Source: Acuticoccus sp039034015
Lineage (GTDB): Bacteria; Pseudomonadota; Alphaproteobacteria; Rhizobiales; Amorphaceae
DNA length: 64,000 bases
Direction: 5' to 3'
Assembly (NCBI GenBank): GCA_039034015.1
Contig: JBCCBM010000002.1
Coordinates: 62,001-126,000 of the forward strand
Shown here one piece after another: positions 53,366 through 61,708 of this stretch (position 1 is its first letter; each line of letters begins with the position of its first letter). The translations under genes were made by a program, and so were the position numbers. The notes under the pieces were generated by a model, which saw only the letters and a list, made by a program, of their open reading frames with translations, did no database searches and had not been told where the DNA came from.

Positions 53366-54256
53366 TCAACCGGTGAGATGCGCGCGGATTTTATCGGCGA
53401 CGGTGCGCGCCGCGTCGAGAGGCGGATAATCCCAGGTGGAAAGCTCCCCATCGAACCAGCGCAGCGCACCATGGTCGATGAGCGCGGTGTAGAACCGGTC
53501 GAACTTCGCCTTGCCCCCCGGAAGGCGCCAGCCGAGGATCGGGGTGCCGACGCTCGCCGCATCGCTCAACATGGCAAAACTGTCCGCCGTCACCACCACC
53601 GCTGCGGAAAGGCCCAACAGTCCGGCAAGGACGGTGCCGGCCTCCGGGTCGCCGGCGGCATCAAAGACGGATGCGGCGCCAAGCCTCTCCACCAAATGCG
53701 CGGTGACGGCAGGCGGCGTCCGCCCCGATGTGGTGGCAAGAAGCTGCACATCAAATGTTTCGCGAAGGGCGGACAGCCGGTCGGCCAGCTCCTGCGCTTC
53801 GGAAAGGCCGAACCGGTGGGCGCGCGAGGGGCCGCCCACCAAGACGCCCACAATTGGCCCATCTTGGAGCTGAAAGCGCGCCCGCACCTCACCCGCCGCT
53901 GCGGCTGCGCGCGCGCAAGTCACCATGGAGGGGGCGGTGATGGTGCGCACCGACTTTTGCGCGGGGAGCGGGGGCACCACACGGTCGTGCGCGGGCGCCC
54001 AGATCACATCGAACGCGCTGCGGCGCAGCATCACCGGTTGGAGGGCGACGATGGCGCGGGCACGGCCCGAAAGGCGCGCGGCGGGCGCCAAGGCCTGGCG
54101 GCCCGCCGCGATCACGACGTGGCCGTCGGCGCGGGCCGGGGCCATGTCGGCGGGCACGATGGTCACAGCGTCGGTCAGCTGGTGGGCGATGGCCTCGGCC
54201 TGGCGGCGATGGCCAATCTTGCGCGGCGTTGCAAGAATGATGCAGGGATGTGACAT
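53366..54256 (-). CDS. Mitochondrial fission ELM1-like protein
   Basis: A 296-residue protein of the ELM1 (DUF1022) family, a GT-B-like fold found in alphaproteobacteria and plants. Landmarks: HRRQAEAIAHQL near the N-terminus, WAPAHDRVVPP, VGVLVGGPSRAHRFGLSE (nucleotide-sugar-like region) and VVTADSFAMLSDAASVGTPI. Bacterial function is unknown; a glycosyltransferase-like role is conceivable. I start at the ATG at 54256 rather than TTG 54271. It diverges from the Lrp-type gene. Confidence 0.85.
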   Translation of the reverse strand: MSHPCIILATPRKIGHRRQAEAIAHQLTDAVTIVPADMAPARADGHVVIAAGRQALAPAARLSGRARAIVALQPVMLRRSAFDVIWAPAHDRVVPPLPAQKSVRTITAPSMVTCARAAAAAGEVRARFQLQDGPIVGVLVGGPSRAHRFGLSEAQELADRLSALRETFDVQLLATTSGRTPPAVTAHLVERLGAASVFDAAGDPEAGTVLAGLLGLSAAVVVTADSFAMLSDAASVGTPILGWRLPGGKAKFDRFYTALIDHGALRWFDGELSTWDYPPLDAARTVADKIRAHLTG

Positions 54257-54377
54257 CTTTGTTGCTCTCAAACGCCAAAAGCGTCACACCCGGCGCAGCA
54301 GACGCCGCGCTCACGGATCAAAATCCTGCGGCGGCCGTTGCCAAAGGGTGTTGGTGGCAAATGATAGTTTGACGGTT

Positions 54378-54878
54378 ATGAAGGTGCGGCTCGACAGCGT
54401 CGATTGGAAAATTCTGCACGCCCTGCAAGACGATGGGCGCATGACCAACGTGGAACTGGCCCGCAGGGCCGGCATCTCCGCGCCGCCGTGCCTGCGCCGG
54501 GTGCGCGCGTTGGAGCAAAACGGCATCATCACCGGCTACCGCACGCTGCTGAACGAAAAGCAGCTGGGGTTCGACCTCATCGCGTTCGCGTACGTCGGCC
54601 TCAAACTGCAAAACGAGGCGGAACTCGTGCGCTTTGAAGACCAATTGCGCACCTGGCCCATCGTGCGGGAGGCATGGATGGTCTCGGGCGAGGTGGACTT
54701 TGTGCTCTTTTGCGTGACTGACACGCTGCGTTCGTTCCAAACCTTTGTGATCGAGACGCTGACCACCACCGAGAATGTCGACACCGTGCGCACGACCCTC
54801 ACCATCCGCCAATCAAAGGGCGAGCCGCGCGTGCCCCTTGATGCGGCCCGGGCACAGGGCAGTCAAACGGTGAGCTGA
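54378..54878 (+). CDS. Lrp/AsnC-family transcription regulator
   Basis: A 166-residue Lrp-type regulator. The helix-turn-helix is MTNVELARRAGISAPPCLRR (about residues 22-41), followed by the RAM effector domain with FVLFCVTDTLRSFQTFV. It probably senses an amino acid. It diverges from the ELM1-like gene over 121 bases and lies close to trxB. Its 3' end overlaps the convergent PAS-protein gene by 16 bases. Confidence 0.93.
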   Translation: MKVRLDSVDWKILHALQDDGRMTNVELARRAGISAPPCLRRVRALEQNGIITGYRTLLNEKQLGFDLIAFAYVGLKLQNEAELVRFEDQLRTWPIVREAWMVSGEVDFVLFCVTDTLRSFQTFVIETLTTTENVDTVRTTLTIRQSKGEPRVPLDAARAQGSQTVS

Positions 54879-56101
54879 CTGCGCTCCTCAAACGGGGCGA
54901 TCGACAGGCCCCCCGGCACTTGGGAGAGCGCAAGCCCCGCCGAGAGCCCGTAGGTCACGATCCGCCGCGAGACGCAAATCTCTGACAGCACCCCGCCCGC
55001 TTCTGGCGTGAGCCGCAGCGTGTACGCTTCGCCAAGGCGCGAGAGGGTGATGGTGGTCGGCGCGCTCGCCCGAACGCCAACGCGCAGCACAATGGCGTGG
55101 AAAAAGCGCTCCCGCTCGTCCGCCAGCTCCAGCTCTGCGGGGGAGGGGGGCGTACGGTCCACGTGGATTGTCACCGGCGCATCGCCCAGCATCCGCCGCG
55201 CTTTGGCAACGGCCTCATCAAGGGGTGTGGTGCGCGCCGGCTCCAGCGCGCGCGGCGCTTCGGAGAGCGCGACCTGCCGGCGAAAGAGGACGAGCGCGGC
55301 ATCCGCCCGCGCCAGATAGCCAACGCTTGCCTCATGGGGGAGCCCGGAAAGGCTGACGGTCAGCGTGACGCCCACCTCCCCCTCGCCCCGGCGAAGGGCG
55401 GAAACGGCGCGGCGCAGGGCCTTCAAATCGTCCGCGGCCAAACGCTCCTCAAGGCGCCCGGTGTCGGGGTCGGGCCCCAGGCGCGCGTAGGCGGCGTTCG
55501 TCGCGCTCACCTGCCCCTTGTCATCAATCACGACCACAGGATCCGGGATCGCGTCCAAAAGATCGCCAAGGGCGGCCCCCGCGATGGGCGCGGCGGGCTT
55601 GGCCTCGGTCATCGGCTCAATGGTCACCAAAATGCACGAGCGGCCGGCCCATTCGACGGGCAAGAGCAGCGTTTGGGCGTCAAAGGTTGCCCCATCGAAC
55701 GCGGTGAGGCGAACGCTCCCCGCCCGGTGCGCCGGCCCGCCGATCAGCGCGCCAATCCCGCCCCGCGCATCAAGGGTTTTGGCCGAAAAGCCGGTGAGCC
55801 GCCGCGCCACACGGTTCATGAACACAACGCCCGAGCCGTCCGCCACCACAAGCGCGATCGGCAACCGCTCCAAAAGGTGGGCGCCCTGACGATCGTCACC
55901 GTCGCTGGTGTCTTCCTCGCTGGAGCGGTGCAGCGTCACAACATCGGCCGAACGCGCGGGCGGCAAGGGCCCGCTGTCACCGGCATAACGCGCGCCCAGC
56001 GAGTGGGCGATATAACGAAACGCGTCACGCTCCGGCTTTGCAGCGCGCAGCACATCAAGGGGATCGGCGGCATTGTCGCCGGAAGGGTTCCGATCGGTCA
56101 C
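54863..56101 (-). CDS. PAS-domain protein without recognisable output domain
   Basis: A 412-residue cytosolic protein with two PAS-like regions: LLERLPIALVVADGSGVVFM (residues 76-95) and LLDAIPDPVVVIDDKGQVSA (about 180-199). The C-terminal 130 residues (LDEAVAKARRMLGDAPVTIH, then ITLSRLGEAYTLRLTPEAGG) resemble a degenerate kinase ATPase region but show no H box and no clear N, G1 or G2 motifs. It may be a signalling scaffold or pseudokinase. Confidence 0.75.
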   Translation of the reverse strand: MTDRNPSGDNAADPLDVLRAAKPERDAFRYIAHSLGARYAGDSGPLPPARSADVVTLHRSSEEDTSDGDDRQGAHLLERLPIALVVADGSGVVFMNRVARRLTGFSAKTLDARGGIGALIGGPAHRAGSVRLTAFDGATFDAQTLLLPVEWAGRSCILVTIEPMTEAKPAAPIAGAALGDLLDAIPDPVVVIDDKGQVSATNAAYARLGPDPDTGRLEERLAADDLKALRRAVSALRRGEGEVGVTLTVSLSGLPHEASVGYLARADAALVLFRRQVALSEAPRALEPARTTPLDEAVAKARRMLGDAPVTIHVDRTPPSPAELELADERERFFHAIVLRVGVRASAPTTITLSRLGEAYTLRLTPEAGGVLSEICVSRRIVTYGLSAGLALSQVPGGLSIAPFEERSQLTV

Positions 56102-56183
56102 AAACTATCCTGCATCAGAACGGGGCACGATGATCGGATCATTGCGCCCGCGCGTTAACGGACTATGAGCCGGCGGCGGGATT

Positions 56184-56264
56184 CTTTTTTTTTCGCGGTC
56201 GCAAAAAATTTTTGTTCGCAGTTGCACAAGGCCATGTTGCAGTGCACAAAAGCAATGCTATATG
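56184..56264 (+). promoter_or_regulatory. Phasin promoter region with repeated TTGCA sites
   Basis: GTTGCA occurs at 56221-56226 and 56236-56241, the second within TTGCAGTGCA. Such TGC/GCA-rich sites resemble those bound by PhaR-type repressors of phasin genes. TTGCAG (56238) and TATATG (56259) could serve as -35 and -10 with a 15-base spacer. A run of T (56185-56193) and a following A run frame the region. Confidence 0.4.
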
Positions 56265-56337
56265 TCGTTTGGCGAGAGGGTCTGGCGCAAAGCGCGTCTT
56301 GCGTGGCCCAGGCCCATTGCAACTTGGAGGTCACACA

Positions 56338-56835
56338 ATGTCGACCAACGAAATCTCCCAGAACGCTGAGGCGATGGCCGAGCGTTCGTTCGCGGCGGCC
56401 GAAACCGCCACTGAAGAATTCATCGCGAAGCTGCCGGGGGAAGAGCTCCCGAACATGGTTCGCGAGATGGCGGAAACGTCGATATCCTCGGCCCGCCAGA
56501 TGTACGAAACCACGCGCACCGCTGCAGAGGAGGCAACGGACATGATGGAAGACACCTACGAAACCGCCCGCAAGTCGTTCACCGAGATGAATCTTAAGCT
56601 CATCGACCAGGCGCAGGCCAACACCGACCGCGTGTTCGCATTCGCCAAGGAAGTGGCCGGCGTCAAAACCGTCTCCGAAGCGGTTGAGCTCCAGACCAAA
56701 TTCGTCCGTGAGCAGTTTGAAGCGTTTGCCTCCCAGGCCCGCGAGATGCAGGAAACGGCGACCAAGCTCGCCGCCGAGACGTCTGGCCCGATGAAAGAGG
56801 CTTGGGAAAAGTCGGTCAACAAGTTCAACGGCTGA
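56338..56835 (+). CDS. Phasin-family protein
   Basis: A 165-residue helical protein that coats polyhydroxyalkanoate granules. Nearly the whole chain is amphipathic helix, with SFTEMNLKLIDQAQANTDRV followed by AFAKEVAGVKTVSEAVELQT, the usual phasin core (about residues 82-125). It starts at the ATG at 56338, after TTGGAGG. A strong terminator follows. PHA synthase genes are not in the window. Confidence 0.92.
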   Translation: MSTNEISQNAEAMAERSFAAAETATEEFIAKLPGEELPNMVREMAETSISSARQMYETTRTAAEEATDMMEDTYETARKSFTEMNLKLIDQAQANTDRVFAFAKEVAGVKTVSEAVELQTKFVREQFEAFASQAREMQETATKLAAETSGPMKEAWEKSVNKFNG

Positions 56836-56861
56836 TCCGCCCGAACGCGTGACAAATTTAA

Positions 56862-56894
56862 GGGGCGTGCCGCTTTGCGGCGCGCCCTTTTCGT
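56862..56894 (+). terminator. Intrinsic terminator after the phasin gene
   Basis: GGGCGTGCCGC-TTT-GCGGCGCGCCC forms an 11-bp stem with one G-T pair and is followed by TTTTCG. It lies 27 bases after the phasin stop and just upstream of tRNA-His. Confidence 0.85.
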
Positions 56895-56914
56895 GCCATA
56901 TGCACCGCCGAGGC

Positions 56915-56991
56915 GCAGACGTAGCTCAGTTGGTTAGAGCGCTGGATTGTGGATCCAGAGGTCGTTGGTTCGACCCCAACCGTCTGTACCA
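56915..56991 (+). tRNA. tRNA-His (anticodon GTG), lacking encoded G-1
   Basis: The acceptor GCAGACG pairs with CGTCTGT (G1-T72 wobble). The anticodon arm CTGGA-TTGTGGA-TCCAG gives GTG. T arm GTTGG-TTCGACC-CCAAC; discriminator A73 and encoded CCA; 77 bases. The base before position 1 is C, so no G-1 is encoded. This is the atypical alphaproteobacterial form. Its 3' part overlaps the end of the convergent GGDEF-EAL gene. Confidence 0.95.
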
Positions 56992-59327
56992 TTTTGGGCA
57001 ACCAACTCCTGCCCCAGCCGGCTGAGCGCAACCTCCGCCGCGGCGGGTTTGCCATCCACAAAACCCTGGATCTGGGGGATGCCGCAAAGCCGCAGCACGG
57101 TCTTTTGCTCGTCCGTCTCCGCCCCTTCCGCAATCACCGTCATCGACAATGCGTCGCCCAGCTGCGCGATGGCGTGGACAATGGCGCGCGTGGTGTCGGA
57201 CGCAATGCGCGCCACAAAGGAGCGGTCAATCTTGAGCTTATCCACCGGCAGCTTCTGCAGGTAGGAGAGGGACGAGTAGCCAACGCCAAAATCGTCCAGC
57301 GCAATGGTGATTCCCGCCGCGCGCAATCGCGCCAACTGAAGCTGGATCGCCGGCCGGTCGGACAAGAAGACCTGCTCGGTGATTTCCACCTCCACCAGCG
57401 AGGCGGGGCAGTTGTGCTCGGCCAGCGTCCCCAAAATGAGGGTGTCCGCCCGGCCATTGAACAATTTGGGCGACACATTGATCCCCACCCGGCCGGCAAA
57501 GCCAAGCTCTCGGGCCTTGAGGACGAAGTCGGCCGATTTTGCAATCATCGCCTCGGTCAACGGCTCGATCAGGCCGGTTTCCTCCGCAAGGGGGATGAAT
57601 TCGCCGGGGGAGACAAAGCCGAGTGCCTCGTCCGTCCACCGCGCCAGCGCCTCAAAGCCCACTGTGGCGCCGGTGGCCGACGCGGTTTGCCGCTGGAAGA
57701 CGGCAAACAGGCGATCGTGCGCAAGCGCGCCCCGCAAGGCCCGCTCCACCGCAAGCCGGCGGATCAACTCTTGCTCCATGCTTTGGTGGAACCATTCCAC
57801 CCGGCCCCGGCCGCCGCGCTTGGCCTCGTAAAGGGCAAGGTCGGCGCGGCGCATGACGGCGGCGGCGGTGGCGGCCCCTGCCTCCGCGCCCGCAACGCCA
57901 ATGCTGAGGCCGCACTCCACCTGCTGCCCCTCCACCTCCACCGGCTCGGCCACCATGGTGACCAGCGCATCGAGCGAGGCCCGCAGCCGCTCCGTTGCCG
58001 CGCCCCCGGCACACACGATGGCAAACTCGTCGCCCCCCTGGCGCACGGCAACGTCCCCCTCCGCCGTCGCGCGGCGGATCATGGCCGCCACCGCCATCAA
58101 ATATTGGTCGCCCGCCCCATGGCCGAGCGTGTCGTTGATGCGCTTGAAATGATCCAGATCGATGAGGCCGACGGCAACCGCCTGCCCGTCCACCGCCAAA
58201 AGGGTGCGATCGAGGGTGCGGCGGTTGGCAAGGCCGGTCAAAAAGTCATGGTCGGCGAGGTATCGCACCCGCGCCTCCTGGCGCACACGCTCGGTGGTGT
58301 CGGTGGCAATCAGAACGTGGCCAAGGTCGATGCCTTTTTCGTCCTGGATCGGCGCGCTGCGCACATGAAGGTGGGTGGGCGGCCCGCCGGAGGGTCCGGG
58401 GACGGACGTGTCGAACCCGGCGCGCTTTTTGGTGTCCAGAAGCCCGGCCAACTCCTTGGCGCAGCACGCCAAACTGTCGGCCGAAAAGCGCCGCCGCACG
58501 GCAATTTCAGGAAAGAGCCGCTCCGTCGCCGGGTTGACGAACAGCACCGTGCGCTCCTCGTCGAGCACGATGACAGCATCCTCCAGGGCGTCCAGCGCGC
58601 GGCCAATCCGGTGCCGCTCGCGCCGCGAGACCTCCGCATTGGCCGCGCGCATGGTGCGCAGCTCCCCCTCCCGCCGGCGGAGCGTGTCGAGCGCGCGCGC
58701 AAGGTCGCCGATGATGTCGCCCCGCTGGGTGTAGGGCATGGGCGTGTCAAGCTCGCCCCGGCCGATGGCGGCAATGCGCTCCCCAATCCGCGGCAAAGGG
58801 CGGGACAGATGGCCAAGCACCAGGTGGAGGCCGATCCCCACGGCAAAGAGCATCAAAAGCGCCAAGAGCACCCGCCGCTGGGTGGCCACCGACAGCGCCC
58901 CCTCCACCGCCTGGCCGTCAAACATCAGCTCCAGCGAGCCGATGGTGCGCGGGTGGGGCCCGTCGCCAAAGGTGATGGCCCGCATGCGCAAAACATCGTC
59001 CTGCGCGATCGCACGGCTGTTGTCGGCGACCTCGGCCACCATGCGCCCCCGCGCATCGCGCACCGTGACCGAAAGGACCAGCGCGTTGGCGGCCGCCGCC
59101 TTCGTCAGCTCCTCCACCTGCCCCACGTCAAAGTCCCAAAGGGCGGGGGCGATGGCGTCGCGCGTCAAATCGCTCACAAGGTCGGTGCGCGCTTTCATTT
59201 CCGCGCGCAAATGTTGGCGCAGCTCACGAACGTCGATGACAATGGCAACCGCTGCCAACACCGCCACCGTTGCGATCGCCGCGGCGATCATGCGGGTGCG
59301 AAACCCGTCTTTCGGCAACACGCGCAT
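56934..59327 (-). CDS. Membrane GGDEF-EAL protein (cyclic-di-GMP turnover)
   Basis: A 797-residue signalling enzyme. Helix at residues 13-33, periplasmic sensor to about 148 (DAIAPALWDFDVGQVEEL), second helix 152-172, HAMP to about 225, PAS-like region 240-345, then GGDEF (RQGGDEF, residues 429-435) and EAL (FEALARW, 558-564). EAL catalytic motifs EITEQV, IALDDFGVGYSS, KIDRSF and VIAEGAE are present. The RxxD inhibitory site is incomplete (AEGD). The last 17 residues are encoded by the antisense of tRNA-His, where the stop lies. Confidence 0.92.
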   Translation of the reverse strand: MRVLPKDGFRTRMIAAAIATVAVLAAVAIVIDVRELRQHLRAEMKARTDLVSDLTRDAIAPALWDFDVGQVEELTKAAAANALVLSVTVRDARGRMVAEVADNSRAIAQDDVLRMRAITFGDGPHPRTIGSLELMFDGQAVEGALSVATQRRVLLALLMLFAVGIGLHLVLGHLSRPLPRIGERIAAIGRGELDTPMPYTQRGDIIGDLARALDTLRRREGELRTMRAANAEVSRRERHRIGRALDALEDAVIVLDEERTVLFVNPATERLFPEIAVRRRFSADSLACCAKELAGLLDTKKRAGFDTSVPGPSGGPPTHLHVRSAPIQDEKGIDLGHVLIATDTTERVRQEARVRYLADHDFLTGLANRRTLDRTLLAVDGQAVAVGLIDLDHFKRINDTLGHGAGDQYLMAVAAMIRRATAEGDVAVRQGGDEFAIVCAGGAATERLRASLDALVTMVAEPVEVEGQQVECGLSIGVAGAEAGAATAAAVMRRADLALYEAKRGGRGRVEWFHQSMEQELIRRLAVERALRGALAHDRLFAVFQRQTASATGATVGFEALARWTDEALGFVSPGEFIPLAEETGLIEPLTEAMIAKSADFVLKARELGFAGRVGINVSPKLFNGRADTLILGTLAEHNCPASLVEVEITEQVFLSDRPAIQLQLARLRAAGITIALDDFGVGYSSLSYLQKLPVDKLKIDRSFVARIASDTTRAIVHAIAQLGDALSMTVIAEGAETDEQKTVLRLCGIPQIQGFVDGKPAAAEVALSRLGQELVAQNGTDGWGRTNDLWIHNPAL

Positions 59328-59344
59328 TTTGCGGATCCGGATCC

Positions 59345-60127
59345 TCAGTCGACGGGGGTGCTGAGGCCGTAGGCGGCCAGGATTTCGTGGTATCGGCCTG
59401 AGGCCTGGAGCGTTTTGAGGCCCTCAGAAAGCTGGCCCGCGTAGGTTTTTGATCGCCCTCGACGGGGCGAAAACGCGATCGACACGTGCTGCCCCCACGA
59501 CATGTCGACAATGGAAAACTGCGGCCCGCGGGGGGTGGTGGCCAGCGCATATTCCAGCACCGCCCGCACATCGGGCACAAGGTCCACCCGCCGGGCGGCG
59601 AGCTTTTGAAGGTTGCGGGTGAGCGCATCCTCGCCAGACGTGAATTGCACTCGGGCCCGGTCGTTGCGGTTGGCGTCGATATAGGCGCGCACCGGGCCAA
59701 GGTACGCGTAGCCGTTGATGGCGCCGACGGTGAGCCCCGCAAGGTGTTGCGGCGAGGAGACCGCCCGTGCCTCGCCCCGCCGCCAGGCAATGGCGTGGAC
59801 AAAGGGGGCCATCGGCGGCCCTTGGATGAGGGACGGGGCCTCGGCCGGCACAATGCCAATCACGCCGTCAATGTCTCCGCGCTCCACCTGCTTTAAGCTG
59901 CGGGCCCAGTTGAGGGTCTCGTAATTCACCTGGTGGCCAAAGGGGGCGAGCGCCTCGCGTGCCAGCTCCACCAGGACGCCCGGCCGCTCGCCCGCCGGAT
60001 CGCACGTGTAAGGACACCAGGGACCGGCCCGAAGCTCAATGACATCCGCCGCGGCGGGACCGGAAAGGCCCGCTGCCAGCACCACCGCCAAGAAAATTGC
60101 CTTCACCGCCCACGCCCTCCACACCAT
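59345..60127 (-). CDS. Periplasmic solute-binding protein, amino-acid (family 3) type
   Basis: A 260-residue secreted protein with signal peptide (about residues 1-27, ending AAA-DV). The mature fold is SBP_bac_3-like: WCPYTCDPAGERPGVLVELA, then VERGDIDGVIGIV and HLAGLTVGAINGYAY. No permease or ATPase genes adjoin. It lies 17 bases upstream of the GGDEF-EAL gene on the same strand, so it is more likely a ligand sensor for that protein than a transporter subunit. Confidence 0.82.
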   Translation of the reverse strand: MVWRAWAVKAIFLAVVLAAGLSGPAAADVIELRAGPWCPYTCDPAGERPGVLVELAREALAPFGHQVNYETLNWARSLKQVERGDIDGVIGIVPAEAPSLIQGPPMAPFVHAIAWRRGEARAVSSPQHLAGLTVGAINGYAYLGPVRAYIDANRNDRARVQFTSGEDALTRNLQKLAARRVDLVPDVRAVLEYALATTPRGPQFSIVDMSWGQHVSIAFSPRRGRSKTYAGQLSEGLKTLQASGRYHEILAAYGLSTPVD

Positions 60128-60223
60128 CCACCGGGTGCTCTAACGGGGCGACCTGGCGCCGACCTTTGCCGCAGGCGCGCGGCCCACGCTTGCGCCAGCC
60201 GTGCGGATCGGCCTTGATGGAGT

Positions 60224-60270
60224 GGGGCCGCACCGGGCGGCCTTTATGGGCGGGGCCGCACCGGGCGGCC
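60224..60270. repeat. 19-bp direct repeat upstream of the hydroxyacid dehydrogenase
   Basis: GGGGCCGCACCGGGCGGCC occurs at 60224-60242 and 60252-60270, a 28-base period. The sequence contains GGCCG/CGGCC inverted parts. It lies between divergent genes and could be an operator or a duplication. Confidence 0.55.
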
Positions 60271-60320
60271 AAAGACGGGATCGACCGCGCCTTGCGGTCA
60301 GGCGAGTGGGGAGGGCGGCC

Positions 60321-61505
60321 ATGGCACCGATGCTGACAATCGAGGACCTCAGGCAGCGGCACAAACGCCGCACCCCAAAAATGTTTTACGATTATGCCGA
60401 TTCAGGCTCCTACACCGAAGGCACCTACCGGGCGAACACGTCCGCCTTCGCCGACATTGCGTTGCGCCAACGGGTCGCCCGCAACATCGACGAGCGCAGC
60501 ATCGGCACCACGATCCTGGGAAAACCCGCAGCGCTTCCCCTCACCCTCGCCCCTGTCGGCATGACCGGGATGCAGCGGGCCGACGGCGAAATCCTCGCCG
60601 CCCGCGCCGCCGAAAAGGCCGGCGTCCCCTTTTGTCTCTCAACCATGAGCATTGCCTCCATCGAGGACGTCGCCGCCGCCACCACAACGCCGTTCTGGTT
60701 CCAGCTCTACGTCATGCGTGACCGCGGCTTTGTGGAAGACCTCATCGCCCGCGCGAAGGCGGCCGGGTGCAGCGCACTCGTCCTCACCCTCGACCTTCAG
60801 ATCCTTGGCCAACGCCACAAGGATGTGCGCAACGGCCTCTCCGCCCCACCCAAAATGACGCCCCAGGTGATTGCCGACCTTGTGCGCCACCCGGCCTGGT
60901 GTTTTGACATGCTGCGCACCAAGCGCCGCTCCTTCGGCAACATTGTGGGCCACGCGAAGGGGGTGGATGACCTGTCGTCCCTCTCCTCGTGGACGGCCGA
61001 GCAGTTTGACCCCACGCTCGACTGGTCGTCGGTGGAGTGGGTGAAGGCGCGCTGGGGCGGCCCGCTCATCCTGAAGGGGGTCGGCGATGTGGAGGATGCG
61101 CGCACCGCCGCAAGCACCGGGGCGGACGCCATTGTCGTCTCCAACCACGGCGGCCGGCAGCTGGATGGCGCGGCCCCGTCCATCGCGATGCTCCCCCCGA
61201 TTGCTGAGGCCGTCGGCGATCGCATCGAGATCCACATGGATGGCGGCGTGCGCTCGGGCCAAGATGTCGTGAAGGCCATGGCGCTGGGGGCGGACGCGGT
61301 CTCCATCGGCCGGGCCTACATCCACGGGCTTGGCGCGCTGGGGGAAGCGGGGGTCGCCAAGGCCATCGAGATTCTCGGCAAGGAGATGGACGTCACCATG
61401 GCCCTTTGCGGCGAGACCGACATCACCAAGGTCGGCCCGCACAACGTCTTTGGCGGCACCTTGCCCGAGCCCGCCACCGCCCAGCTTCACGCCATCGGCG
61501 CGTGA
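60321..61505 (+). CDS. FMN-dependent alpha-hydroxyacid dehydrogenase (lactate dehydrogenase-like)
   Basis: A 394-residue flavoenzyme of the LldD/glycolate oxidase family. Signatures: MFYDYADSGSYTEGTYRANT at the N-terminus, LAPVGMTGMQRADGE, FWFQLYVMRDRG, the active-site SNHGGRQLDGA (histidine and arginine, about residues 275-285) and the phosphate-binding IHMDGGVRSGQDVVKA. It oxidises L-lactate or a related 2-hydroxyacid. The start at 60321 follows GGGGAGGG. Its last 21 bases are the seed of the following tandem repeats. Confidence 0.92.
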   Translation: MAPMLTIEDLRQRHKRRTPKMFYDYADSGSYTEGTYRANTSAFADIALRQRVARNIDERSIGTTILGKPAALPLTLAPVGMTGMQRADGEILAARAAEKAGVPFCLSTMSIASIEDVAAATTTPFWFQLYVMRDRGFVEDLIARAKAAGCSALVLTLDLQILGQRHKDVRNGLSAPPKMTPQVIADLVRHPAWCFDMLRTKRRSFGNIVGHAKGVDDLSSLSSWTAEQFDPTLDWSSVEWVKARWGGPLILKGVGDVEDARTAASTGADAIVVSNHGGRQLDGAAPSIAMLPPIAEAVGDRIEIHMDGGVRSGQDVVKAMALGADAVSIGRAYIHGLGALGEAGVAKAIEILGKEMDVTMALCGETDITKVGPHNVFGGTLPEPATAQLHAIGA

Positions 61506-61694
61506 GCGCGCCTCACGACATCGGCGCGTGAGCCCGCGCCTCACGATATCGGCGCGTGAGCCCGCGCCTCACGATATCGGCGCGTGAGCGCGCGCCTCAC
61601 GATATCGGCGCGTGAGCCCGCGCCTCACGACATTGGCGCGTGAGCCCGCGCCTCACGAAATCGGCGCGTGAGCCCGCGCCTCACGACATCGGCG
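61501..61694. repeat. Seven tandem 28-bp repeats copying the 3' end of the hydroxyacid dehydrogenase gene
   Basis: Units start at 61501 (26 bases), 61527, 61555, 61583, 61611, 61639 and 61667 (28 bases each). Each contains CGTGAG-(7)-CTCACG and overlapping GGCGCG-(6)-CGCGCC hairpins. CTCACGACATCGGCGCGTGA-like sequence in each unit matches the last codons of the gene (61485-61505) at 19 of 21 positions. No spacers are present. The array fills the gap between convergent genes and may act as a bidirectional terminator. Confidence 0.92.
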
Positions 61695-61708
61695 CATGAG
61701 GGCTGGAG

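Noticed and set aside
56949..59372. 807-codon open frame on the plus strand
   Set aside because: Antisense shadow of the GGDEF-EAL gene; histidine/arginine/glycine-rich with no domains, caused by high GC at third positions.
59345..60127. Transporter subunit of an amino-acid ABC system
   Set aside because: No permease or ATPase gene adjoins; the only partner is a c-di-GMP enzyme. Kept as a binding protein of sensor type.
61501..61694. CRISPR-like array of 28-bp repeats
   Set aside because: Contiguous units with no spacers, clearly related to the adjacent gene's 3' end.
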